In this document: positions 1 to 6,050 of the stretch, piece by piece
Position numbering within the stretch: position 1 is the first letter of the stretch
Layout of the letters: each line of letters begins with the position of its first letter
Assembly (NCBI GenBank): GCA_024643485.1
Contig: JAHEMU010000175.1
Location: forward strand, 1 to 6,066
DNA: 6,066 nucleotides
DNA from: Cytophagales bacterium
GTDB taxonomy: Bacteria; Bacteroidota; Bacteroidia; Cytophagales; Cyclobacteriaceae
Direction: 5' to 3'
Made by a program: the position numbers and the translations under genes
Notes under the pieces: model-generated
Told to the model about the DNA's origin: nothing
Databases searched by the model: none
What the model saw: the letters and a program-made list of their open reading frames with translations, nothing else

Positions 1-123
1 GAGAGCCCCCTCGGTAAATTTAATGACTTTTTATTTTCTATTTTCCTCACGTAACTTCTTAATTCAGCTAAGATAAAGATAGAAATTTATATAAAAAGAG
101 GTCGATAAGTTAGTCCTTTTATA

Positions 124-1560
124 TCAACTAGCAATTATCCACATCCAAAGCTGTGTAGTAAAAAAGCAAATAACAAAACCCATTACAATCGGTAAAAAGG
201 TCGATATCATGGTCCATTTGATGCTATTTGTTTCCTTATAAATCGTATAAATCGTCGTGGAACACGGGTTATGTAAAAGACTAAACAACATTAAGTTCAA
301 TCCGGTTAACAGGGTCCAACCGCCGGCGTGCAACAAATTTGCCGTATCACCAATGGAATCCAATTCAAACATCACACCAGTTCCTGCTCCAGCATCGTGC
401 ATCCCTGTGGTGAGAACCGTAAGCATTAAAATGGTTGGAATAACAATTTCATTGGCGGGTATGGCAATAATATAGGCCAATAAAATGACCCCATTCAAGC
501 CAAAAATTAATGCTAAGGGATTCGACCATTGAATAAAATGTTCTGCAATACTCAAATTGTCATAGTGTATATTCGCCACTAACCAAATAACTAAACCTGC
601 AGGTACGGCAAATACGATGGCTCGCCACAACACAAAAATGGTTCGATCTATTAATGACGTATACAATGTTTGCCATATTCTCGGTGGACGATATGGCGGT
701 AACTCTAAGCTAAAGGCTGATGCTTCCCCTTTTAACACCGATTTACTCAAACCCCAAGAAACGACCAAACTAAAGAAAATACCTAAAACGGCTATTCCAA
801 CTACGGCGCCAGCCGAGACAACTCCAGCTAAATAGGGAGGTGCTGCTGCTCCAATAAAAATGGTCGCAATTAAAATTTGAGTTGGCCATCTACCGTTACA
901 TAATGAAAAGTTATTAGTAATAATGGCAATTATACGCTCCCTAGGACTGTCAATTACTCGGGCCGCAATAACGCCCGCAGCGTTACATCCAAAGCCCATG
1001 CTCATCGTTAACGCTTGTTTTCCATGCGCACCTGCTTTTCGGAACAAACTGTCCATATTAAAAGCTACTCTAGGCAGATAACCCAAATCCTCCAACAAAG
1101 TAAACATTGGGAAAAATATTGCCATTGGGGGTAACATTACGGAAATAACCCACGCCATTGCTAAATAGGCACCATCGATTAATAAACCATCAAGCCACCA
1201 AGGCAAGTGAATGGCAGCGGCTCCGCTCTTTAAAATAGGATGCATGTAATCAATCAACAAATTGGCAAGTAACCCAGAAGGGTAATTCGCCCCCGTAACT
1301 GTCAACCAAAATACCAATGCGAGTAGCAAAAACATCAATGGAAATCCCAACCATCGACTGGTAATAATTCTATCAATTTTTAAATCGGGATTGAAGGACT
1401 GCTTTTCCCCTTTTTGAGTCACGGTTTTTCTTGCGATTTTGGAAGCATCCTCATAGATAGATTCAATCACTTTATCGTGAAGATTCACCCCCAATTCCCA
1501 TCGAGCCTCATTCGTTAATGATAGAATTTCTTCTCTTCCTTTGTCCATTTTATTTTCCAT
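124..1560 (-). CDS. feoB: FeoB membrane channel subunit (C-terminal half of a split FeoB)
   Basis: Inner-membrane Fe2+ permease half of FeoB, 478 residues from the ATG at 1560. The first ~65 residues are the missing second part of the helical GDI/linker region. About eight hydrophobic segments follow, starting with WLGFPLMFLLLALVFWL. Gate 1 is recognisable as GFGCNAAG followed by SPRERIIAII and LCNGRWP; gate 2 as HNPCSTTIY; the usual KE motif between them reads IPANEIVIP. There is no GTPase domain; that is encoded by the preceding gene, whose stop overlaps this start (ATGGAAAATAA). Known for the family: GTP-dependent ferrous iron import. The CNAAG, CNGR and ANE variants recall the clostridial-type FeoB channel, often labelled a nucleoside recognition domain protein; this is from memory. 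Alternative starts are ATG 1593 (11 more residues, larger overlap) and ATG 1548. I chose 1560 because the overlap matches that of the previous gene pair. Function is confident, exact start is not. Confidence 0.93.
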   Translation of the reverse strand: MENKMDKGREEILSLTNEARWELGVNLHDKVIESIYEDASKIARKTVTQKGEKQSFNPDLKIDRIITSRWLGFPLMFLLLALVFWLTVTGANYPSGLLANLLIDYMHPILKSGAAAIHLPWWLDGLLIDGAYLAMAWVISVMLPPMAIFFPMFTLLEDLGYLPRVAFNMDSLFRKAGAHGKQALTMSMGFGCNAAGVIAARVIDSPRERIIAIITNNFSLCNGRWPTQILIATIFIGAAAPPYLAGVVSAGAVVGIAVLGIFFSLVVSWGLSKSVLKGEASAFSLELPPYRPPRIWQTLYTSLIDRTIFVLWRAIVFAVPAGLVIWLVANIHYDNLSIAEHFIQWSNPLALIFGLNGVILLAYIIAIPANEIVIPTILMLTVLTTGMHDAGAGTGVMFELDSIGDTANLLHAGGWTLLTGLNLMLFSLLHNPCSTTIYTIYKETNSIKWTMISTFLPIVMGFVICFFTTQLWMWIIAS

Positions 1561-2362
1561 CAGATGTAGATTGAGTAATCGTAGTTGATGCATTTATATT
1601 TCCTAATTCTCCAGATCGAACCGCTTCTATGATGCTATTATCTCCTTCCAATAACCGCAACGCAACCCAATTGGCATTCGGCAAATTGGGGAATTCCTGA
1701 GCGAGTTTTTTCGATAGGGTCTCGATCGCATGATTTAATTTTGGAGACTTACTTTTAATTTTATGGGGCTTGCACACATACTTACCAGTGGCCACTTCTT
1801 CTATTGCCTTTAATAGCTCATTCATGCCGTCCTTCCTTCTTGCAGATGCTGGAACAACTGGTATTCCCAATTCTTTAGAAAGAGCCCTCACGTCAATTTC
1901 AAGATCATTTCTTCCGGCTTCATCCATTAGGTTTAAACATAGAACGGCGCGGTCGGTGATTTCAAGTATTTGTAATGTCAGATTTAAATTGCGTTCTAAC
2001 CGAGTAGCATCCACTACAATAACGGTAACATCGGGCTGACCAAATAGAATGAAATTCCGCGCTACTTCTTCATCAGTACTAGTAGAAAGCAAGGAATATG
2101 TACCAGGCAAATCGACTACCTTGTACCGCTGTTCATTAAAAATAAACCCACCTTCTGCTCGCGTGACTGTTTTACCGGGCCAATTTCCTGTATGTTGTCG
2201 AAGTCCCGTAAGATTATTGAACACGGTACTTTTGCCTGTATTAGGATTCCCTGCCAAGGTAACGACATAGTCGACTTGATCTAGATTAAGTCCTAATTTG
2301 ACTAAATTGGCCTTATTGTGAACGGCGCAATTCTCACAATTATTCGTCGTGTTATTTGTCAT
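1550..2362 (-). CDS. feoB: FeoB GTPase subunit (N-terminal half of a split FeoB)
   Basis: Cytosolic GTPase part of the ferrous iron transporter, 270 residues. G1 is GNPNTGKST (38-46); the G2 region is HTGNWPGKTVT with the likely switch Thr at 65; G3 is DLPG (84-87); G4 is NLMD (144-147); G5 is in PASARRKDG (171-179). GNWPG after G1 is typical of FeoB and separates it from Era or other small GTPases. Residues ~205-252 resemble the first part of the FeoB GDI helical domain. The protein then ends in a Ser/Thr-rich tail with no membrane segment. An N-terminal extension of about 30 residues precedes the G domain and carries a CxxCxxH motif (C9, C12, H15), not part of the E. coli FeoB layout. The start overlaps the upstream gene by 11 nt (ATGACAAATAA) and the end overlaps the channel gene. 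It presumably associates with that channel to power or gate Fe2+ passage. Confidence 0.93.
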   Translation of the reverse strand: MTNNTTNNCENCAVHNKANLVKLGLNLDQVDYVVTLAGNPNTGKSTVFNNLTGLRQHTGNWPGKTVTRAEGGFIFNEQRYKVVDLPGTYSLLSTSTDEEVARNFILFGQPDVTVIVVDATRLERNLNLTLQILEITDRAVLCLNLMDEAGRNDLEIDVRALSKELGIPVVPASARRKDGMNELLKAIEEVATGKYVCKPHKIKSKSPKLNHAIETLSKKLAQEFPNLPNANWVALRLLEGDNSIIEAVRSGELGNINASTTITQSTSDGK

Positions 2363-3404
2363 TTCCTTCTGCCTTTCTGATAAAAACTAAGTCTGCTTGC
2401 ATTTTCCGTATTCCAATAGTGGTTCCCATAACTCGATAACCGACTGGGTCGCCTGAGGCGCTTTTTAATTCAGCAGTTATTTCGCTTCCGGGGACAATTC
2501 CCAAATCCATCATTCTTCTTCTCTGCTGACCTCTGCAATTCGGTGATATTCCAATAATTTCTCCTTTTTCTCCGACTGCAAGAGAAGAAAGTAGTTCGTA
2601 TTTTTCCCTCACCTTAACTGTGGAAGACAATAACTCAATAGTAATTTGATTCGCGAAAAAGGGCGTTAACGTACATTCATCACCATCCGCCACAAAGGTG
2701 ATTTTACTTTCCGTCACATCGGTGATGTACACCTGCATTCCAGGGTAAAGTCCCTGCACCACCAATTGTTCGTAGATGCTTTTGGGCTCATCTTCTATAT
2801 GAATGATTCTTCCAATTTCCCCCTCATTCAGTGCGCTTAATAACTTCCCCTTAGGTTCAGGTAATTCCCCTGAAATAGTTGGGATAGGGTCGCCGTGAGG
2901 GTCGAATACCGGGTTCCCCATTTGAGCAGCTAATTTTTCGATATCATCTTCATTTACCAAATGTTCAATTCGGTCGGCCTCGTTGTGCCAATCCACCTGA
3001 TTTACGCTAGTTTCATCTGCCAAATAACGCTCCCAAATACGGTGTACCCTTATCACTCTTAAGGAATAGGATCTTCCTGTATCTGTTAGCGAAATAGTTT
3101 GATCTCTCATGGTAATCAAGCCCAATGCCAACAATCGTTCTAATAACTTGCTCGCTTTATCCCCTGATATATTCAAATTTCCGGCGATACTGTGTACGTC
3201 ACAAGTGGTGTTTCTGTATTCACAGTCAAATAAAAACTTTAAGGCATCTTCTAAGTGCACGCGCTGGCTATTCCTTTTGGACCTGGAAAACCGTGCCATA
3301 AGTCCGGACTTCGGCCAAAAAAACCACAACAGGAACGACAAAATGACTAATCCCAATAAAATCATTGAAGCGGGATTTATCTGAAGTAAAAGAGGATCAT
3401 CCAT
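2352..3404 (-). CDS. Membrane-anchored DtxR-like metal sensor fused to FeoA
   Basis: About 350 residues (numbered here from the GTG at 3407, one codon longer; ATG 3404 is the more likely start). Residues 14-31 form one membrane helix. Acidic residues precede it and K/R-rich sequence follows (K33, R39, R42, K44, R45), so the bulk should face the cytoplasm. Then come a winged-helix region (~50-112), a DtxR metal-binding/dimerization domain (~113-176, ending FDPHGDPIP), an SH3/FeoA-like domain (~188-260) and a canonical FeoA domain (~272-345, with RRRMMDLGIVPG). Aligned to DtxR, site-1 ligands are kept as H122, E126 and H141; site 2 reads D54, D145, E148 and H149, oxygen-rich as in MntR rather than Met/Cys as in DtxR. 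It begins 12 bp after the soluble regulator gene and overlaps the FeoB GTPase gene. It is the only FeoA in the window. Whether it binds DNA, gates FeoB, or both cannot be told from sequence. Confidence 0.85.
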   Translation of the reverse strand: MDDPLLLQINPASMILLGLVILSFLLWFFWPKSGLMARFSRSKRNSQRVHLEDALKFLFDCEYRNTTCDVHSIAGNLNISGDKASKLLERLLALGLITMRDQTISLTDTGRSYSLRVIRVHRIWERYLADETSVNQVDWHNEADRIEHLVNEDDIEKLAAQMGNPVFDPHGDPIPTISGELPEPKGKLLSALNEGEIGRIIHIEDEPKSIYEQLVVQGLYPGMQVYITDVTESKITFVADGDECTLTPFFANQITIELLSSTVKVREKYELLSSLAVGEKGEIIGISPNCRGQQRRRMMDLGIVPGSEITAELKSASGDPVGYRVMGTTIGIRKMQADLVFIRKAEGNDK

Positions 3405-3416
3405 CACTTTAAGTTT

Positions 3417-4094
3417 TTAATTATTGTTGTATTCCTTAACATATATGGTATTTGCCAACTCTTCGTTGAGCAATATCTTTGTATTATTGACTTCTATTTC
3501 CGTCATTTTATTTTTATCATATTGTCTTTTTATTGACAGAGAAGATCCGATTTTGAGATGGTTCGATTGACAGAAATCGAAAAATTCTTTATCCGAACCC
3601 GAGAGTCTACAAATCTTATACTTGCGATCCGATTTTGCCAAAGACAATAATTCTGTATCCTGATCAGCCAAGAGCACCCCTTTTGCATCTGGAATGGGGT
3701 CGCCATGTGGGTCGGTGGTAGGATATCCCAAAAAGACATTAATTTTATCGGCTAAGAAATCGGAAGTCATGTGCTCCAAAACCTCCGCTTCTCTGTGAAT
3801 TTCGTGCATGGTAAGTCCAAATACCTGGTGGAGGAAAGTCTCCCAAAGCCGATGCCTTCGAATGATTCCTAAAGCCATCTTGTTTCCTTCCGGAGTCAAT
3901 TTAATGGCCTTGTATTTCTCATATATAATCAGGTTCTTTTGAGCGAGTTTACGCGCCATATCAGTAGCCGCAGCGTTCGATATTTCCAGCTCCCTCGCTA
4001 AATATCCCAACTTAGCATCTGAAACAATTCCCTGTTCTAGCTTATAGACCGTTTTTATAAAATTTTCAGTAGCAACAGATCCTTTTGTAGACAT
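3417..4094 (-). CDS. DtxR/MntR-family metal-dependent transcriptional regulator
   Basis: Soluble 225-residue regulator with the three-domain DtxR layout: winged helix-turn-helix (~7-72), metal-binding/dimerization domain (~73-140, with RRHRLWE, HREAEVLEH and DPHGDPIP) and a C-terminal SH3/FeoA-like domain (~150-222). Placed against DtxR, site-1 ligands are H81, E85 and H100; site 2 reads N11, E104, E107 and H108. The Glu in place of DtxR Cys102 is as in MntR, while Asn at the Met10/Asp8 position is unusual. Family members bind operator palindromes when loaded with Fe2+ or Mn2+ and repress metal uptake. This gene is first in the feo operon, and an 18-bp perfect palindrome lies 12 bp upstream of its ATG, so autorepression and repression of the whole operon are likely. 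Fe versus Mn specificity cannot be fixed from sequence, so no symbol is given. It ends 12 bp before the ATG of its membrane-bound paralogue. Confidence 0.92.
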   Translation of the reverse strand: MSTKGSVATENFIKTVYKLEQGIVSDAKLGYLARELEISNAAATDMARKLAQKNLIIYEKYKAIKLTPEGNKMALGIIRRHRLWETFLHQVFGLTMHEIHREAEVLEHMTSDFLADKINVFLGYPTTDPHGDPIPDAKGVLLADQDTELLSLAKSDRKYKICRLSGSDKEFFDFCQSNHLKIGSSLSIKRQYDKNKMTEIEVNNTKILLNEELANTIYVKEYNNN

Positions 4095-4106
4095 TTCGAA
4101 ATATTT

Positions 4107-4124
4107 ATTTAAGTATACTTAAAT
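4107..4124. promoter_or_regulatory. Probable DtxR-family operator (18-bp perfect palindrome)
   Basis: ATTTAAGTATACTTAAAT is a perfect inverted repeat of 18 bp with no spacer. It ends 12 bp before the regulator's start codon and lies just downstream of a possible -7 box, overlapping or following the likely transcription start. Its size, symmetry and A/T-rich arms around a G..C core resemble DtxR/MntR/SirR-type operators, though the half-site has AAGT where many family sites have AGGT. Binding by the adjacent regulator is inferred; the palindrome itself is seen directly. Confidence 0.65.
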
Positions 4125-4131
4125 TTATTAA

Positions 4132-4139
4132 CGAAGATA
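4132..4139 (-). promoter_or_regulatory. Possible Bacteroidota -7 promoter element for the feo operon
   Basis: On the minus strand this reads TATCTTCG, one mismatch from the Bacteroidota sigma consensus TAnnTTTG. It lies 37 bp upstream of the regulator start codon and 7 bp upstream of the 18-bp palindrome, so a repressor on the palindrome would cover the start of transcription. No convincing -33 TTTG element sits at the usual distance upstream, so the call is tentative. Confidence 0.35.
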
Positions 4140-4151
4140 CAAAATAAAAGA

Positions 4152-4165
4152 TTCAGTTTACTGAA
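4152..4165. repeat. Small inverted repeat upstream of the feo operon
   Basis: TTCAGTTTACTGAA: two 6-bp arms around a 2-bp spacer, 13 bp upstream of the possible -7 box. It could be a second regulator site or simply chance in AT-rich DNA. An adjoining ATTTTATAAAAT (4166-4177) is also self-complementary but so low in complexity that I give it no weight. Confidence 0.25.
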
Positions 4166-4225
4166 ATTTTATAAAATATTACACTTTTGTATGCTAACTA
4201 TATTAGAATTCTCCCTTTTTTACTG

Positions 4226-4624
4226 TCATTTTGATTCTATAATCAAAAAAACTGCCGTGGTATCCCCAATATTTAATACTTCATGGGTTGAGATCACCTC
4301 CTTTGAAAAGGTACTACCCGATTTGACATCTACTTCTTTCACGCCCGAATCATCGGTGATTTTAAATCGACTTCCCGTAATGGTATATCCAAAATGAGGC
4401 GCATGGAAATGTTTCTCATGACCAACCCCTGGAGGAAAGGTGCATTTTAGAATTCTAACTTTAGATGTTTCTTGCAAAACTTCGCAAACCGGCTGGTTTT
4501 CCCACCCCGCCTCTAGTGGATCGGGGAGCGATTGCTTAGGTGAACAGTTTGAGATCAATACCATTAGAATAGCAAAAAAAAGGACCTTCTGCCATTCCCG
4601 AAAAATATCTATATTACTATGCAT
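4226..4624 (-). CDS. Cupin-domain lipoprotein
   Basis: A 132-residue small cupin with an N-terminal hydrophobic stretch (~14-26) ending in LISNC, a probable lipobox with C27 as the lipidated residue; Asn at -1 is not the classic Gly/Ala/Ser. The remainder is one beta-barrel: cupin motif 1 is GHEKHFHAPHFGYTITG with an H72xH74 pair (plus H69 and H77), and motif 2 ends in H114-EVL-N118, fitting the H(X)3N rule. The glutamate normally 3-4 residues after the HxH pair is absent (F78/G79), so any metal site would be His-rich. The ATG shares one base with the stop of the preceding lipoprotein gene (TAATG), implying translational coupling. Substrate and activity are unknown; such cupins may be enzymes or simple ligand binders. 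Location is probably the periplasmic face of a membrane. It is separated from the metal operon by 131 bp that contain that operon's likely promoter. Confidence 0.85.
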   Translation of the reverse strand: MHSNIDIFREWQKVLFFAILMVLISNCSPKQSLPDPLEAGWENQPVCEVLQETSKVRILKCTFPPGVGHEKHFHAPHFGYTITGSRFKITDDSGVKEVDVKSGSTFSKEVISTHEVLNIGDTTAVFLIIESK

Positions 4625-5190
4625 TACTGTTGTTTTTTATTCATTTCAATTACCCTTAGTTTTTGTTGCGCCAGAGTTTGCACTCCGTATTCCAACCGTA
4701 TTTCATCGGTAATTTGAGTGCTATCTAGTTCATATAAAGCCCAAGGATCACTCTCCTGCTGTTTTACATATTGCGTACCGTAGATTTGCGGCTTTCCTCT
4801 TCTCATTAAATCGCGATCAATGGCAGCCGCCAATAGCCATTTATCTCGTGTTGAATCCATAGCCACGGCTTTTTTCATTAACTCAACGGCCAATCCGGAG
4901 GCAATAGTATCACTTCCGTGTTGAAAAATCATGGCTGCATTTTCAAAATCGCTCGCTGTTCTTACTTTATTTGAATCCAACAATTCTAACACTCTTGTTT
5001 GTCGCTGATAGTCTCTTTCCGAAACTACTGACCAATCAATCTCTCCGGAAGTTCGATCCGATTGATCTTCCGTGTATAGGTCAATAAGCTCTTCATTATC
5101 TGTTATCAAAATAGCCTCAGACTCATTTTTAGAGGGTTTATCGCAGGCGGCAATAAATAAAATAAGGAAAAGTGAATAAATGGCTTTCAT
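4624..5190 (-). CDS. DUF6624-like hypothetical lipoprotein
   Basis: A 188-residue protein with a clear type II signal peptide: MKAIYSLFLILFIAAC, lipobox IAAC, Cys16 lipidated. A Ser/Glu/Asp-rich linker (~18-50) leads into a mostly helical domain with the motifs MIFQHGSD (87-94), a helix AAAIDRDLMRRGKPQ (121-135) and YGTQY (137-141). The run of a QHG/QHA motif, an IDR helix, GKPQ and YGTQ resembles what I remember of the DUF6624 family, whose function is unknown; that match is from memory and has not been tested. No catalytic signature is obvious. The stop codon overlaps the start of the cupin lipoprotein gene by one base, so the two are probably made together. The gap to the PhzF-like gene upstream is 62 bp with no clear terminator or promoter, so co-transcription with it is possible. 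Confidence 0.8.
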   Translation of the reverse strand: MKAIYSLFLILFIAACDKPSKNESEAILITDNEELIDLYTEDQSDRTSGEIDWSVVSERDYQRQTRVLELLDSNKVRTASDFENAAMIFQHGSDTIASGLAVELMKKAVAMDSTRDKWLLAAAIDRDLMRRGKPQIYGTQYVKQQESDPWALYELDSTQITDEIRLEYGVQTLAQQKLRVIEMNKKQQ

Positions 5191-5252
5191 TATTAATAGA
5201 GGTGAATTGTGAATAAAATTTTCAGAACGGACATTAACTTAGGTAAAGGCTA

Positions 5253-6050
5253 TTAATTTATCCAACATTTCCCAACGGAATAGGTCCGTGCGCTTCCACT
5301 TATCAAAACCCGCTCATCTTGATTCACGCAATGAAGGTGACCCTGACGTTCGGAGAGTTGCATGGCTTCCATCTCATTTTTATTCAGTCTTTTACTCCAA
5401 AAGGGTATTAATGAGCAATGTGCTGATCCTGTCACGGGATCCTCCAGAATGGAAGCTTGCGGAGTGAAAAATCGAGAAACGAAATCACAGGTTTCGCCTT
5501 TGGCAGTGACAATTACTCCCCCAGGGTTGACGTTGATTTGGTCAAAAATGGCTTGGTTAATCTGAATATCTCGTATATCCTTTTCTGAATCATAAACCAA
5601 CACATAATCTCTCGCCTTGTACACTTCTTTTGGTTTTATACTTAATGCATTAAATATAATGTCAGGCAATTTTGCTGCCGTAGGATTCCTTGATGGAAAA
5701 TTTAATGTGTATATTCCATCATGAACCGCTACTTTTAATTGACCACTCATGGTATGGAAGATGATTTCGTTTTTGGGATAATTTAAAATAGTTTTTATCG
5801 CGTGTGCGGTTGCTAATGTAGCATGACCGCAAAGGTCCATTTCAATGTCTGGGGTGAACCATCTCAAGTGAAAGCCTTCCCCTTGTGGAATGAAATATGC
5901 CGTTTCAGCTACTGCATTTTCTTTGGCGATTTTTAGTAAAGTTTCATCCGGGAGCCATTCAGTAAGAGGAACCACACAGGCCGGGTTTCCACCAAATATT
6001 TTATCTGTAAAGGCATCGATTTGATAAAGTTGCAATTCCATTAAGCCCAT
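5253..6050 (-). CDS. PhzF-family isomerase-like protein
   Basis: A soluble 265-residue protein of usual PhzF length (~260-300). The family is a two-lobed diaminopimelate epimerase-like fold. The N-terminal lobe shows YQIDAFTDKIFGGNPACVV (9-27), the catalytic-glutamate region NAVAETAYF (E49, equivalent to the key Glu of PhzF) and MDLCGHATLATAH (71-83). The C-terminal lobe shows DPVTGSAHCSLIPFW (204-218). PhzF itself isomerizes trans-2,3-dihydro-3-hydroxyanthranilate in phenazine synthesis, but most homologues, including this one with no phz neighbours, have unknown substrates. It should therefore be read as an enzyme of the family, not as evidence for phenazines. The start is ATG 6050; ATG 6041 is an equally plausible start giving MELQLYQIDAF, the more typical family N-terminus. 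Only 16 bases lie upstream in the window, so no promoter can be judged. Confidence 0.9.
   Translation of the reverse strand: MGLMELQLYQIDAFTDKIFGGNPACVVPLTEWLPDETLLKIAKENAVAETAYFIPQGEGFHLRWFTPDIEMDLCGHATLATAHAIKTILNYPKNEIIFHTMSGQLKVAVHDGIYTLNFPSRNPTAAKLPDIIFNALSIKPKEVYKARDYVLVYDSEKDIRDIQINQAIFDQINVNPGGVIVTAKGETCDFVSRFFTPQASILEDPVTGSAHCSLIPFWSKRLNKNEMEAMQLSERQGHLHCVNQDERVLISGSARTYSVGKCWIN

Noticed and set aside
93..120. Possible terminator after the FeoB channel gene: minus-strand AGGAC...GACCT followed by CTTTTT
   Set aside because: The stem is only about four pairs with an internal A/A mismatch and a long loop; too weak to call, although the T-run position would suit a terminator. Nothing else is recognisable in 1-123.
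1550..1593. The split feoB as a frameshifted pseudogene or sequencing error
   Set aside because: Both halves are intact with all key motifs, the first ends in a plausible hydrophilic tail, the second has its own ATG, and the junction copies the geometry of the neighbouring gene pair. Not fully excluded without relatives.
3530..3739. Minus-strand open frame inside the soluble regulator gene
   Set aside because: Out-of-frame shadow of the DtxR-family coding sequence, with no domain features.
4191..4397. Plus-strand open frame beginning in the intergenic region, preceded by TACACTTTTG
   Set aside because: It overlaps the well-supported cupin gene in antisense, has no recognisable domain, and its codons mirror that gene. 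The upstream element does not have the spacing of a TAnnTTTG box.
5234..5246. Imperfect palindrome TTAACTTAGGTAA between the PhzF-like and lipoprotein genes as a DtxR-type site
   Set aside because: It has a mismatch in each arm, does not match the 4107-4124 palindrome, and lies before genes with no known metal link.
5253..6050. PhzF-like gene as evidence for phenazine biosynthesis
   Set aside because: No other phz genes are present and the family is broad with mostly unknown substrates.
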